Shown piece by piece: positions 25,297-35,428 of a DNA stretch of 64,000 bases (position 1 is its first letter; each line of letters begins with the position of its first letter). Under the pieces are notes generated by a model. It was given only the letters and a program-made list of their open reading frames with translations, ran no database searches and was not told the origin of the DNA. A program made the translations under genes and the position numbers. This DNA is from Paraburkholderia dioscoreae (GTDB lineage Bacteria; Pseudomonadota; Gammaproteobacteria; Burkholderiales; Burkholderiaceae): assembly GCF_902459535.1 (NCBI RefSeq), contig NZ_LR699554.1, positions 620,001 to 684,000 of the forward strand, given 5' to 3'.

Positions 25297-26424
25297 ATGC
25301 AAGACGGACGTACGACCCTTTCGAAGTTTCTGATCGACACCCTCGACCGCCAGCCCTGTTCGACGGAAACGGCGCGCAACGCCGGCCTCTCGGCGCTTCT
25401 GATCGATGTCGCCGCCGCGATCAAGTCGATCTCCGCGATGCTCACCAAAGGCGCGCTCGGCGGCAACTACGGCTCCGCGCAGAGCATCAACACGCACGGC
25501 GAGGAACAGAAGAAGCTCGACGTCGCGACCAATGAAATCTTCGTGCAGCAATGCGAATGGGACGGACTGCTCGCCGCGATGGTGTCCGAGGAAATGGAGA
25601 GCGTCTATGCGATCCCGCCGGGCTATCCGCGCGGCGACTATCTGCTTGCCTTCGATCCGCTCGACGGTTCGTCGAATATCGACATCAACGGCGTGGTGGG
25701 GTCGATCTTTTCGGTGCTGCGCAATGGCGATGGAAATGGAAATGGAAACGGCAGCGATCCGCGCGGCACAGTCCGCGAGTCCGCGTTTCTGCGGCCGGGC
25801 TGCGAGCAGGTGGCCGCGGGCTACGCCGTCTATGGCCCATCGACCATGCTCGTGCTCTCGGTAGGCAACGGTACGCATGGTTTTACGCTTGAGCGCGAGA
25901 TCGGCAATTTCGTGCTCACTCATTCGAACATCCGCATTCCCGAAGACACCGTCGAGTTCGCGATCAACGCGTCGAACGAACGCTTCTGGGAACCGCCGGT
26001 GCGCCGCTATGTGCAGGAATGCAAGGACGGGCGCAGCGGCTGCCGTGCGAGCGACTTCAATATGCGCTGGATCGCGTCGATGGTCGCCGAGGTTCATCGC
26101 ATCCTGATGCGCGGCGGTGTGTTCATGTACCCGCGCGACTCGAAGACGCCGGCGATGGAAGGGCGCCTGCGGCTCCTCTATGAAGCCAACCCGATGAGCT
26201 TTCTCGTCGAACAGGCGGGTGGTCTTTCGATCACCGGGCGCGAGCGGATTCTCGAGGTCGTGCCGCGCGCGCTGCATGGACGCGTGCCGGTGATCCTCGG
26301 CTCGAAGCACGAGGTGGAGCGTATCGGCCGCTATCACGGCGAATACGACCGTGGCGAAGATCAGCCCTTCACCTCGCCGCTTTTCAGCAGGCGCTCGCTG
26401 TTCCTGCCGGGTTTCACGGCCTAG
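25297..26424 (+). CDS. cbbF: Fructose-1,6-bisphosphatase, class 1
   Basis: 375 residues. It carries metal- and substrate-site motifs typical of FBPase I: SEEMES, FDPLDGSSNIDINGVVGSIF and later MYPRDSKTP with LLYEANPMSFLVEQAGG. It regenerates fructose-6-phosphate in the Calvin cycle. A surface loop near residues 143-152 is Asn-Gly rich (DGNGNGNGSD) and is encoded by three near-identical hexamers (25732-25749), a local expansion. It starts 26 bp after cbbX. Confidence 0.96.
   Translation: MQDGRTTLSKFLIDTLDRQPCSTETARNAGLSALLIDVAAAIKSISAMLTKGALGGNYGSAQSINTHGEEQKKLDVATNEIFVQQCEWDGLLAAMVSEEMESVYAIPPGYPRGDYLLAFDPLDGSSNIDINGVVGSIFSVLRNGDGNGNGNGSDPRGTVRESAFLRPGCEQVAAGYAVYGPSTMLVLSVGNGTHGFTLEREIGNFVLTHSNIRIPEDTVEFAINASNERFWEPPVRRYVQECKDGRSGCRASDFNMRWIASMVAEVHRILMRGGVFMYPRDSKTPAMEGRLRLLYEANPMSFLVEQAGGLSITGRERILEVVPRALHGRVPVILGSKHEVERIGRYHGEYDRGEDQPFTSPLFSRRSLFLPGFTA
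25732..25749 (+). repeat. Coding hexamer repeat (GGAAAT)3 in cbbF
   Basis: Three GGAAAT/GGAAAC hexamers encode alternating Gly and Asn in an exposed loop of the bisphosphatase. Copy-number change would stay in frame. Confidence 0.85.
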
Positions 26425-26488
26425 CCGCCGGAAAGCCCGGGTTCGCGAAAGGCATCCGATCAGAACACCACTATCCGGAGACAAGCGC

Positions 26489-27361
26489 ATGTCAGTCAAA
26501 CACCCGATCATCGCGGTGACCGGTTCGAGCGGCGCCGGCACCACAACCGTGATGAAGAGCTTTACCCATATTTTCCGGCGCGAAAAAATCAACGCGCAGA
26601 TCGTGGAAGGCGACGCTTTTCATCGTTATGACCGCAACGGCATGCGCGAGGCCATGAAGCAGCACGAGCGGGATGGCGCACCGAATTTCAGCCATTTCGG
26701 ACCGGAAGCGAATCTGCTCGAAGAACTTGAGACCCTGTTCGCCAGTTATGGCGAGAACGGCAACGGCAGGCTGCGCCACTACGTTCATGACGAAGGCGAA
26801 ACGCGGCTCTACAAGCAGGATGCCGGAACCTTCACGCCGTGGGAGGAGGTGACGCCCGACACCGACCTGATGTTCTATGAAGGCCTGCACGGCGCAGCCG
26901 TGACCGACGATATCGACATTGCGCGACACGCGGATCTGCTGATCGGCGTCGTGCCGATCATCAATCTCGAATGGATTCAGAAACTGCATCGCGACCAGAC
27001 CATGCGTGGCTACTCGCACGAGGCCGTGGTCGATACGATCCTGCGGCGTATGCCGGACTACGTGAACTACATTTGCCCGCAATTCTCGCGCACGCATGTG
27101 AACTTCCAGCGCGTGCCGACCGTGGATACGTCGAATCCGTTTATCGCCCGTGAGATTCCGCAGCCGGACGAGAGCTTCGTGGTGATCCGTTTTGCGCGCC
27201 CGAAGGGGATCGACTTCCAGTATCTGCTGACCATGCTGCACGATTCGTTCATGTCGCGCCCGAATGTGATCGTCGTGCCGGGCGGCAAGATGGGTCTCGC
27301 GATGCAGCTGATTTTCACGCCGATGATTCTGCAACTGATCGACCGGCGGGCGCGCGCCTGA
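26489..27361 (+). CDS. cbbP: Phosphoribulokinase
   Basis: 290 residues from the ATG at 26489, which has a CGGAGACA ribosome site. The P-loop GSSGAGTT is at 12-19, followed by VEGDAFHRYDR and the GLHGAAVTDDIDIA region. This is the proteobacterial class I enzyme, which phosphorylates ribulose-5-phosphate to the RuBisCO substrate. Together with RuBisCO it makes the operon a complete CO2-fixing entry point. Confidence 0.97.
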   Translation: MSVKHPIIAVTGSSGAGTTTVMKSFTHIFRREKINAQIVEGDAFHRYDRNGMREAMKQHERDGAPNFSHFGPEANLLEELETLFASYGENGNGRLRHYVHDEGETRLYKQDAGTFTPWEEVTPDTDLMFYEGLHGAAVTDDIDIARHADLLIGVVPIINLEWIQKLHRDQTMRGYSHEAVVDTILRRMPDYVNYICPQFSRTHVNFQRVPTVDTSNPFIAREIPQPDESFVVIRFARPKGIDFQYLLTMLHDSFMSRPNVIVVPGGKMGLAMQLIFTPMILQLIDRRARA

Positions 27362-27405
27362 CGCTGCGCAACACGGTTTATCCATTTCGTGCAAGGAGAG
27401 GTTCG

Positions 27406-29448
27406 ATGAGTGCCGTCGCAGAATCCGTCGCAACACCCGCGACCCGGCTGATGGCCGACGCGCTGCGCATGCTCGCGATCGACGCGGTCGAAGCCGCGAA
27501 GTCCGGTCATCCGGGCATGCCGCTCGGCATGGCCGAGATTGCGGTCGCGCTGTGGGACCGGCATCTGAAACACAATCCGCGCAATCCCGCGTGGCCCGAT
27601 CGTGACCGCTTCGTGCTGTCGAACGGGCACGGCTCGATGCTGTTGTATGGCCTGCTGCATCTCACCGGCTACGACCTGCCGATCGACGAACTCAGGCGCT
27701 TCAGGCAATTGCACAGCAGGACGCCGGGGCATCCCGAGGTGGGCGTGACCCCCGGCGTTGAAACGACCACCGGACCGCTCGGTCAGGGGCTCGCCAATGC
27801 GGTCGGCATGGCGCTCGCCGAGGCGCTGCTCGCACGCGAATTCAACCGGCCGGGCCATTCGATCGTCGATCACCGCACGTATGTATTCGTCGGCGACGGC
27901 TGCATGATGGAAGGCATTTCGCACGAGGCGGCTTCGCTTGCCGGCACGTTGAAGCTCGACAAGCTCACAGTGCTGTACGACGACAATGGCATCTCGATCG
28001 ACGGCCACGTCTCGCAGTGGTTCAGCGACGACACGCCCGCGCGTTTTGCGGCCTACGGCTGGCATGTCGTACGCGAGGTGGACGGACATGACGTGGACAC
28101 GGTCGATCGGGCTCTCTCGCGCGCACGCGCAGCCGGCCGGCCGACGCTGATCTGCTGCCGCACGGTGATCGGCAAAGGCTCGCCGTCGAAAGCGGGCACG
28201 CACGACGTGCACGGTGCGCCGCTCGGGGCCGACGAAGTCGCGAACACGCGGCGCGCGCTCGGCTGGCCGCATGCGCCGTTCGCTATGTCGGCCGAGGTTC
28301 GCACGCTGTGGGATGCGAGCGAACGTGGCGCGGCCGCTGAAGCCGACTGGAACACGCGTTTCGAAGCGTATCGCAAGCACTATCCGCATGAAGCCGCCGA
28401 GTTCGAGCGCAGGACACAAGGCACGCTGCCCGCGCAGTGGCGTGACACGGTCCGCGCGATGGTGCGCGACGCGGACCACGCGGCCGAATCGATCGCGACC
28501 CGCAAGGCCTCGCAGCAGGCGATCGCCGTAGCGGCTCGCGCGTTGCCGGAACTGCTGGGCGGTTCGGCCGACCTGACCGGCTCGAACCTCACCAACTGGA
28601 AAATGTCGGTCGATGTTCATGCCGACGACAGCGGCCTGCAAGGCGGCAACTATCTGCACTACGGCGTGCGCGAATTCGGCATGAGCGCGGTGATGAACGG
28701 TATTGCGCTGCATCGCGGGCATATTCCGTTCGGCGGCACCTTCCTCACGTTCTCCGACTACTCGCGCAGCGCGTTGCGCATGGCCGCGTTGATGAAGATC
28801 CGTTCGATTTTCGTGTTCACGCATGACTCGATCGGCCTTGGCGAAGACGGGCCGACGCATCAGTCGGTGGAGCACGCGGCGAGCTTGCGGCTCATTCCCG
28901 GGCTCGACGTCTGGCGTCCGTGCGACACGGTCGAGACCGCGCGCGCATGGGCGAGCGCAGTGGAACGCTATGGGCCGTCGTGCCTGCTGCTGAGCCGCCA
29001 GAATCTGCCGTTCGCCGCACGTAGCGCTGAACAGATCGACGCGATCGAGCGCGGCGGCTATGTGTTGCGTGACTGGCCTGCGGAACGGGCGCAAACGCGG
29101 GTCGTGCTGATCGCCACCGGCTCGGAAGTCTCGCTCGCGCTCGATGCCGTCGCGCCGCTCGCGCAAGCCGGTATCGCCGCGCGGGTCGTGTCGATGCCAT
29201 CCACCAGCGTATTCGACCGCCAGCCCGCCGCATGGCGCGACGCGGTGCTGCCGCCGCGCGTGCCGCGCGTCGCGGTCGAAGCGGGCGTGTGCGCGTTCTG
29301 GCGGCAATACGTGGGCCTCGAAGGCGGCGTGGTGGGCATCGATACGTTCGGCGAATCCGCCCCCGCCGCCGCGCTGTTCGAACATTTCGGTCTGACTGCG
29401 CGCGCGGTGGTGGACGAAGCCCGCCGTGTCGCGCAACTCGCGCGATAA
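27406..29448 (+). CDS. cbbT: Transketolase
   Basis: 680 residues, full length. Thiamine diphosphate motifs are present: SGHPGMPLGMAEI, the GDGCMMEGISHEAASLAGTL block, and the catalytic region THDSIGLGEDGPTHQ. It rearranges C2 units in the regenerative phase of the Calvin cycle. The long open frames on its opposite strand are GC-driven shadows. An AAGGAGAGG ribosome site precedes the ATG. Confidence 0.97.
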   Translation: MSAVAESVATPATRLMADALRMLAIDAVEAAKSGHPGMPLGMAEIAVALWDRHLKHNPRNPAWPDRDRFVLSNGHGSMLLYGLLHLTGYDLPIDELRRFRQLHSRTPGHPEVGVTPGVETTTGPLGQGLANAVGMALAEALLAREFNRPGHSIVDHRTYVFVGDGCMMEGISHEAASLAGTLKLDKLTVLYDDNGISIDGHVSQWFSDDTPARFAAYGWHVVREVDGHDVDTVDRALSRARAAGRPTLICCRTVIGKGSPSKAGTHDVHGAPLGADEVANTRRALGWPHAPFAMSAEVRTLWDASERGAAAEADWNTRFEAYRKHYPHEAAEFERRTQGTLPAQWRDTVRAMVRDADHAAESIATRKASQQAIAVAARALPELLGGSADLTGSNLTNWKMSVDVHADDSGLQGGNYLHYGVREFGMSAVMNGIALHRGHIPFGGTFLTFSDYSRSALRMAALMKIRSIFVFTHDSIGLGEDGPTHQSVEHAASLRLIPGLDVWRPCDTVETARAWASAVERYGPSCLLLSRQNLPFAARSAEQIDAIERGGYVLRDWPAERAQTRVVLIATGSEVSLALDAVAPLAQAGIAARVVSMPSTSVFDRQPAAWRDAVLPPRVPRVAVEAGVCAFWRQYVGLEGGVVGIDTFGESAPAAALFEHFGLTARAVVDEARRVAQLAR

Positions 29449-29507
29449 ACCCGAACACGCGGCACGCACTGCGCGCCACGATCTGATCCGATTTCGAGGA
29501 GTTTGCG

Positions 29508-30545
29508 ATGGCCTTCATAGCACTGCGGCAACTATTGGACCACGCGGCCGAGCACGGCTACGCCGTGCCCGCCTTCAACGTCAACAACATGGAGCAGATC
29601 CACGCGATCATGCAGGCCGCCGAGGCGACCTCGAGCCCGGTGATCCTGCAGGCGTCGGCGGGCGCGCGCAAGTATGCGGGCGAGCCGTATCTGCGCCATC
29701 TCGTGCTCGCGGCGCTCGAAGCGCATCCGGATATCCCGCTCGTGCTGCACCAGGATCACGGCGCGAGCCCGGCGGTGTGTCAACAGGCGATCCGCTCGGG
29801 CTTCACGTCGGTGATGATGGACGGCTCCTTGCTGCCCGACCAGAAGACGCCCGCCGCGTACGAGTACAACGTCGATGTGAGTCGCCGGGTTGTCGAGGCG
29901 GCGCACGCAGTGGGCGTTTCCGTGGAAGGCGAACTGGGCTGTCTCGGCTCACTCGAAACCGGCACGGCGGGTGAAGAGGACGGCGTCGGCGCCGAAGGCC
30001 AGCTCTCGCGCGACGATCTGCTCACCGATCCGCGCGAGGCGCAGATTTTCGTGGAGGCGACCGGCGTCGACGCGTTGGCGATTGCAATCGGCACGTCGCA
30101 TGGCGCGTACAAATTCAGCCGTCAGCCGACCGGCGATATTCTGGCCATCGACCGGATCGTCGAAATTCATGAGCGGATTCCGAACACGCATCTCGTGATG
30201 CACGGTTCGTCTTCGGTGCCGCAGGAGTGGCTCGCGGTGATCCGCGAATACGGCGGCGAGATTCCCACCACGTATGGCGTGCCCGTCGAGGAAATCCAGC
30301 GCGGCATTGCGCATGGCGTGCGCAAGGTCAATATCGACACCGACATCCGGCTCGCGATGAGCGGCGCGATGCGCAAGTCGATGGCGAATGCACGCGCCGA
30401 GTTCGACCCGCGCGCCGCGTTGAAGGCGGCGACGGCGGCGGCGAGCGCGATCTGCGTCGAACGGTTCGAGGCGTTCGGCTGCGCGGGCCAGGCGTCGCGC
30501 ATCAAGCCGCTGCCGCTCGATGCGATGGCGCGCCGTTACCACTGA
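29508..30545 (+). CDS. cbbA: Fructose-bisphosphate aldolase, class II
   Basis: 345 residues. Zinc-ligand and substrate motifs are VLHQDHGAS, SVEGELGCLG and VMHGSSSVPQEW, then VRKVNIDTDIRLA. It is the Calvin-cycle type class II aldolase and can also make sedoheptulose bisphosphate. It sits between transketolase and the epimerase, 59 bp after cbbT, with a CGAGGAG ribosome site. Confidence 0.97.
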   Translation: MAFIALRQLLDHAAEHGYAVPAFNVNNMEQIHAIMQAAEATSSPVILQASAGARKYAGEPYLRHLVLAALEAHPDIPLVLHQDHGASPAVCQQAIRSGFTSVMMDGSLLPDQKTPAAYEYNVDVSRRVVEAAHAVGVSVEGELGCLGSLETGTAGEEDGVGAEGQLSRDDLLTDPREAQIFVEATGVDALAIAIGTSHGAYKFSRQPTGDILAIDRIVEIHERIPNTHLVMHGSSSVPQEWLAVIREYGGEIPTTYGVPVEEIQRGIAHGVRKVNIDTDIRLAMSGAMRKSMANARAEFDPRAALKAATAAASAICVERFEAFGCAGQASRIKPLPLDAMARRYH

Positions 30546-30574
30546 ACCATTGACCTGTTCGCAAGGAGACGGCC

Positions 30575-31294
30575 ATGCGCGATTTCCTGATAGCCCCGTC
30601 GTTGTTGTCCGCCGATTTCGCCCGCCTTGCCGACGAAATACGCGCCGTCACGGCAGCCGGTGCCGACTGGATTCATCTGGACGTGATGGACAATCACTAC
30701 GTGCCGAACCTCACGGTCGGGCCGCTCGTGTGCGCGGCGATTCGCCCGCATACGTCCGTGCCGATCGACGTGCATCTGATGACGATGCCCGTCGATTCGC
30801 TCGTGGCCGGTTTTGCCGAAGCCGGTGCGAATACGATCAGCTTTCATCCGGAAGCGTCGCTGCATGTGCACCGGACCATCGAGCTCATCAAGTCGAGCGG
30901 TGCGCGCGCCGGACTCGCGCTCAATCCGGCTACGCCGCTCGCGGTGCTCGACCATGTGATCGAGCGGCTCGACGTGGTGCTGCTGATGTCGGTGAATCCG
31001 GGTTTTGGCGGGCAGGCGTTCATTCCGGAAACGCTGGATAAACTGCGGGTCTTGCGCGAACGGGTCGATGCGGCGATGCAGCGAACGGGACGGCTGTTGC
31101 TGATCGAGGTGGATGGCGGCGTGAAGGCGGCGAACATCGCACGAATCGCGGCGGCGGGCGCGGACGTGTTCGTGGCGGGGTCGGCTGTGTTCGGTGCGGG
31201 TGACTATGCACAGGCAATCGGCACGATGCGCGATGAACTCGAGCACGTGAACGAAGACAACGAAGGCGCCGACGCTTTGGCGATGGCGCGATGA
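30575..31294 (+). CDS. cbbE: Ribulose-phosphate 3-epimerase
   Basis: 239 residues. It begins LIAPSLLSADFARL and has WIHLDVMDNHYVPNLT, VLLMSVNPGFGGQAFIP and IEVDGGVK, all standard for Rpe. It interconverts xylulose- and ribulose-5-phosphate. It is the last gene of the cbb operon; phosphoglycerate kinase, GAPDH and phosphoglycolate phosphatase are not in this window and must be supplied elsewhere. Confidence 0.97.
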   Translation: MRDFLIAPSLLSADFARLADEIRAVTAAGADWIHLDVMDNHYVPNLTVGPLVCAAIRPHTSVPIDVHLMTMPVDSLVAGFAEAGANTISFHPEASLHVHRTIELIKSSGARAGLALNPATPLAVLDHVIERLDVVLLMSVNPGFGGQAFIPETLDKLRVLRERVDAAMQRTGRLLLIEVDGGVKAANIARIAAAGADVFVAGSAVFGAGDYAQAIGTMRDELEHVNEDNEGADALAMAR

Positions 31295-31316
31295 CTCGAC
31301 GCGCCGGCTTTCGTCT

Positions 31317-32699
31317 TCAGCGCTTCTTCATCGTTTCGCCCGGCGCACGCCATGCCGCGAGATCCTGTTCGGGCCGCTCGACCGCGCAGCCCCAATCGAG
31401 CGGCTGATCCTGATCGAAACGCTTGCCGAGCCGCCATGCAATCTCGGCGCGCGCGAGTTGGACGCCCATATAGAACGCGTGGCCGCCGTCTGCTTCGAGA
31501 TGCAACTGCGGGTAGAGCGCGAACGGGTCGCCTGCCAGGCGATGACCGTCGCGGTTGTAGACATGAATGCCGTCGGCGCTGACCTGGACGCGGAAGTTAG
31601 GGTCGCGCACGTCGCGCGCAAACTCGTCGATTTCGGCGGCGCTGTACGGAAACGGGCGTTTGGCGTGGACGGTAGCGAGATCGCTGTCGATGCCCTTGGG
31701 CAGCACCTGCGCCTCGCGCGCGGCGTGCATCACCCGGCGAGCGACGTCGGCTTCGCGCACCGCGCGCCGCGCATGCAGGCTGACGGACGTGGTGAGCACC
31801 GCGCTCACGCGAAGCTCCGCCGCCATGCCGAGCAGGGCCGCGTTGATGCCGCTGGTGTCGGCCTCGGTCAACTCGGTCACGTTGCCGATGCCCATCATGA
31901 TGGCGATGTTCGGGTAGCGCTCGCGCAGCCGGACATAACGCGCAATCGATGCGGCGAGGCCGAACGGAATCGGATCGAGAATCGGGTCGGCGAGAAACGC
32001 GCGTCCGCGTGCGGCGAGCAGTTCGATCGCGGCGTCGAGCGAGGCCGGATCGCCCGGCTCGCGCGCAACGAGGATGGGCGTGGACGGCACCTCGTCCGCA
32101 ATCCATAGCGTATCGAGATTCAGGCTCATCAGATAATCCGCGCCCGCGCGGCCGCCGCGCAGCAATTCCTCGCTGCGCATCGAATCGACACTGACACGAT
32201 ACCCCTGGTCTTTCAGCAGGCGCACCGCGTCTTCGAGATGCGGAAACGGCGTTTCGGGCAGGCAACCAATGTCGATCACATCGGCGCCCTGCGCGGCATA
32301 CTCGCGCGCGCGCGCGGCGATGCCGTCCAGATCGAGGCGTGGCGCATCGACGATTTCGGCAAAAATGTCGGTCTCGTAACGCGTCAGATCGAACGGCTGC
32401 GCCTCGCGGCCGAAGAATTGCGGCAGATCCTTGACCTCTTGCGGGCCGCGCTCGAACGGCACGCCGTAGTGTTCGGTCAGCGCAGCGAGATCGCCACGGC
32501 AGCGACCGGGCACGATCACGCGCTGCGCGACGAGTGGCGCAGGCACCCGGCGACGGATCAGGTCCGCCGTCATGAGCGCGGCGACCTGCAGGCCGATTTC
32601 GCGGATTTCCCAACTGAATGGCGTGGACGCCATGCTTTCGAGCACGCGGATCAGGCTCTTTTCGGCGAGCCGGCCAGTCAGGAAGACGATGTGATCCAT
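31317..32699 (-). CDS. Dihydropteroate-synthase-like protein (DUF6513 type)
   Basis: 460 residues. The N-terminal ~130 residues (HIVFLTGRLAEKSLIRVLE) form a family-specific domain. The rest is a pterin-binding TIM barrel with GADVIDIGCLPETPFPHLEDAV and VSVDSMRSEELLRGG, resembling dihydropteroate synthase. Homologues occur in H4MPT-producing organisms, where this enzyme is believed to join the pterin to the ribofuranosylaminobenzene unit made by beta-RFAP synthase. It heads toward the cbb operon end on the opposite strand with a 22-bp gap. Confidence 0.82.
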   Translation of the reverse strand: MDHIVFLTGRLAEKSLIRVLESMASTPFSWEIREIGLQVAALMTADLIRRRVPAPLVAQRVIVPGRCRGDLAALTEHYGVPFERGPQEVKDLPQFFGREAQPFDLTRYETDIFAEIVDAPRLDLDGIAARAREYAAQGADVIDIGCLPETPFPHLEDAVRLLKDQGYRVSVDSMRSEELLRGGRAGADYLMSLNLDTLWIADEVPSTPILVAREPGDPASLDAAIELLAARGRAFLADPILDPIPFGLAASIARYVRLRERYPNIAIMMGIGNVTELTEADTSGINAALLGMAAELRVSAVLTTSVSLHARRAVREADVARRVMHAAREAQVLPKGIDSDLATVHAKRPFPYSAAEIDEFARDVRDPNFRVQVSADGIHVYNRDGHRLAGDPFALYPQLHLEADGGHAFYMGVQLARAEIAWRLGKRFDQDQPLDWGCAVERPEQDLAAWRAPGETMKKR

Positions 32700-32777
32700 G
32701 TCAGTACGCGCGGGGCTGCCCCAAATGTATCGACTCCCGCTCGGGAAGCTGAGAACGTACGGAGCGTGGGTGCTGTT

Positions 32778-33356
32778 TCATGTGAGATCGAATGTCGACA
32801 GGCGTTCACCGAGCGCCGCTTTCAGTTCGTCCAGCGAGCGGACGAGCGTCGTGTATTCGAAGCGGGACAGGCGCTCAACGTTGTCGAGTTCGATCGCCCG
32901 CGGACGCAGTTCGACCCATTCGTTCGGGCTCTGTGTGACCACGGTCGGTTCGGTGTCGCATGCAAAGACAATGCCCGGAATGCATTGCTTGCCGGCTTGC
33001 GCGTACATATTGGTGGGCAACGTGTCGGAGATGCCGAACGCACATTTGGCGACGGTGTTGCTGGTGGCCGGCGCGATCACGACCGTGTGATACATGCCGT
33101 GATAGAGCATGCCGACCGGCACGCCGCTCGCGCTATTGTCGCGAAACACGCGGAAGTGTTTGCGCAGCCTCGGCAACGGCCAGCCGTAGAGTGGCAGGAC
33201 TTCTTCCGCGGCTGCGGAAAGGAACAGGTCGGCGCGCGGCAACTCCAGTGCGAGCGTAATCGACTCGTCGAGCAGATGGCCGGAGCCGGTTACGCACCAC
33301 GCGAAGCGCGCATCGGGCTTGAAGTCCGCGAGATTGCGAGCAGGCGCCTGGGTCAT
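32778..33356 (-). CDS. Archaeal-type flavoprotein, DmrB-like dihydromethanopterin reductase
   Basis: 192 residues of the HFCD flavoprotein fold: FAWCVTGSGHLLDES at the N-terminus, VIAPATSNTVAKCAFGISDTLPTN in the middle. This pattern matches DmrB, the FMN-dependent reductase that completes H4MPT by reducing dihydromethanopterin. No DmrA (DHFR-like) gene is in the window. Its ATG overlaps the stop of the sigma-54 activator gene by 4 bp, so the activator and this enzyme are co-expressed. Confidence 0.85.
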   Translation of the reverse strand: MTQAPARNLADFKPDARFAWCVTGSGHLLDESITLALELPRADLFLSAAAEEVLPLYGWPLPRLRKHFRVFRDNSASGVPVGMLYHGMYHTVVIAPATSNTVAKCAFGISDTLPTNMYAQAGKQCIPGIVFACDTEPTVVTQSPNEWVELRPRAIELDNVERLSRFEYTTLVRSLDELKAALGERLSTFDLT

Positions 33357-35428
33357 GCGGTGAAGGGCGGCGATTCTTCGGATGGCGAATCGTCAGGCGG
33401 CAATCCGTCCAGCGCCGAGCCGTCGTGAGACAGACGGATATGCAACCGGCGCATCTTGCGGTACAGCGTGTTGCGGCTGATGCCGAGCGCCTTGGCAACG
33501 TTGCTGACGTTCCAGCGATGCTCGTCGAGCAGCGTAAGCACAGTCCCGCGTTCGTTCAATTGAATCGCATTGAGCGAGGAGAGATCCGCTTCGTCGGCCG
33601 GATGCGGCTCGAAGTCCACCGCCGCCGTGCGCGAACCGACTGGCAGCCCGGTTTCCGGCCCACGTTGCGTGATTTCGACAGGCAGATCCTCGCAGCGGAT
33701 CGGTTGTCCGTCGCACAGCGCGATGGCCATCTGCAATACGTGGCGCAACTGGCGGATATTGCCGGGCCACGCGTAGGTCAGTAACGCGTGCTCGGCTTCC
33801 GGCGTCAATTCGGGCGGATCGTTGTCCGACTCGTTTTCGAGCAGATGATGAATCAGCGCGAGCTTGTCGATCCGTTCGGAAAGCGGCGGCAGATTCAGTT
33901 CGACGCCCTTGAGCCGGTAGTACAGATCCTCGCGGAACTGTCCGCCATGCACGAGTTCGAGCAGATTGCGGTGGCTTGCGCTAATGAGCTGAAAATCCAC
34001 CTTGATAGTCGTTTCCGCGCCGAGCGGTGTGACCTCGTGTTCTTCGATCACGCGCAGGAGCCGCGCCTGCAACGAGAGCGGCATGTCGCCGATTTCATCG
34101 AGAAAGAGGGTGCCGCCGTTGGCCTGCACGATCTTGCCGCGCCGCCCTTCGCGCTGGGCGCCGGTAAACGCGCCGGCACGATAGCCGAACAGTTCGCTTT
34201 CGATGAGGTTTTCGGGCAGCGATGCGCAATTCACCGGCACGAACGGGCCCGATGCGTGCGGGCTGATGCTATGCAGCGCCTGCGCGAAGACTTCCTTGCC
34301 GGTGCCCGTTTGTCCTCTGAGAATGATCGGGATCTTGCGCTGGACCACGCGCGCCGCGAGCTGGATTTGCGAAGCCATGCGCGGGTCGCCGAACTCCAGG
34401 TGTGCGATTTCGTCGAGCCTCGCCGGCGCCGGCCGTTTGTCAGCGGCGCTGGCGCGCGCGGCCGGCGCCGACACCACCACCCGCGTGCCGCGCTCCGCGC
34501 TGTTTTGCGGCGTCTGCGCGACAAGGAAGAAGCGGTTGGTCGCGTTCGCGCTGTACACGGTGACCGGATGAAACGACCCGCGAATGCTGCGCGCGATCAT
34601 GTCTTCGAGCGACGCATTGAAGGCTTCCTCGATACGCCGGCCGCGCAATTCGCCGAGCGTGCGAAAGCCGAGCTGGAAGAGGGCGCTGCGGTTCGCGGCG
34701 AGCACCGTGCTGTCGTCCGCTACCGCCAGTTTGCCGCCGTGCAGCGTACCGACGAATTCCGGGCGGCTGTGGAAATGAATCATGTTCGCGTGCCGGTAGC
34801 GCGCATCCAGCAGACGGTTCTCGATCATTTGCCGCGACATGCCGACCAGCACCAGCGAATGCTGCTGCAACAGCTTCGAGCGGCTCGTTACGTCCAGCAC
34901 GCCGGCAATCTCGCCGCGGTCATCGAAAATCGGCGCGGCGGAGCAGGTGAGCGACGTATAGCGCGGATAGAAATGTTCGTGCTGGCAGACGGCGATGCAG
35001 TCGCGCTCGGCCAGACACGTGCCCATGCCGTTCGTGCCGGCCTCGCGCTCGCTCCACAACGCGCCGACGCGAAAGCCGTCCGCGGCGACTGCCTCGGCGA
35101 AAGGCACCGACGAAACCTGATGGACGATCATGCCGCCCGCGTCGACCAGCACGACCGCCAGTTCGGGATCGGCCAGTTGCTGATAAAGCGTGGTCATTTC
35201 GAGCTTCGAACAGGCGATCAGATCACCCATTGCCTCGCGGCGCGAACTTAGTTCGTAGTCTGTCAGGACAGGCGGTGTGACAAAACGGGAAGGGTCGAGC
35301 CGGAATTCGTTCATGCAGCGCGCCCACGATTGAGCGACGGGCTCGCTCGTTGGGCGCGTGGCCAATTGATGGTTGACGACGTTCAGAACTTCACGGACGT
35401 GCAGAGTGCTGTCAGCGAGCAACGACAT
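33353..35428 (-). CDS. Sigma-54-dependent activator, AcoR-like
   Basis: 691 residues. The N-terminal sensory part (about 75-320) has a GAF-like region with the AcoR-type EAGTNGMGTCLAERD and a following PAS-like segment. The AAA+ domain has Walker A GQTGTGKE (372-379), the sigma-54-contacting GAFTGA (419-424) and Walker B TLFLDEIGDMP. The C-terminal Fis helix-turn-helix contains NVSNVAKALGISRNTLYRKMRRL. It activates RpoN promoters in response to a small molecule. Sigma-54-like elements occur before pqqA, xoxF and mxaR in this window, so it is the natural candidate regulator of methanol oxidation here (inference). Confidence 0.92.
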   Translation of the reverse strand: MSLLADSTLHVREVLNVVNHQLATRPTSEPVAQSWARCMNEFRLDPSRFVTPPVLTDYELSSRREAMGDLIACSKLEMTTLYQQLADPELAVVLVDAGGMIVHQVSSVPFAEAVAADGFRVGALWSEREAGTNGMGTCLAERDCIAVCQHEHFYPRYTSLTCSAAPIFDDRGEIAGVLDVTSRSKLLQQHSLVLVGMSRQMIENRLLDARYRHANMIHFHSRPEFVGTLHGGKLAVADDSTVLAANRSALFQLGFRTLGELRGRRIEEAFNASLEDMIARSIRGSFHPVTVYSANATNRFFLVAQTPQNSAERGTRVVVSAPAARASAADKRPAPARLDEIAHLEFGDPRMASQIQLAARVVQRKIPIILRGQTGTGKEVFAQALHSISPHASGPFVPVNCASLPENLIESELFGYRAGAFTGAQREGRRGKIVQANGGTLFLDEIGDMPLSLQARLLRVIEEHEVTPLGAETTIKVDFQLISASHRNLLELVHGGQFREDLYYRLKGVELNLPPLSERIDKLALIHHLLENESDNDPPELTPEAEHALLTYAWPGNIRQLRHVLQMAIALCDGQPIRCEDLPVEITQRGPETGLPVGSRTAAVDFEPHPADEADLSSLNAIQLNERGTVLTLLDEHRWNVSNVAKALGISRNTLYRKMRRLHIRLSHDGSALDGLPPDDSPSEESPPFTA

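Noticed and set aside
27067..29469. 800-codon open frame opposite transketolase
   Set aside because: It is a GC-driven shadow of a clear transketolase gene; the translated product is Arg/Ala/His-rich with no recognisable domain.
33788..35251. 487-codon open frame opposite the sigma-54 activator
   Set aside because: The minus-strand product has complete AAA+ and Fis motifs; the plus-strand frame shows none.
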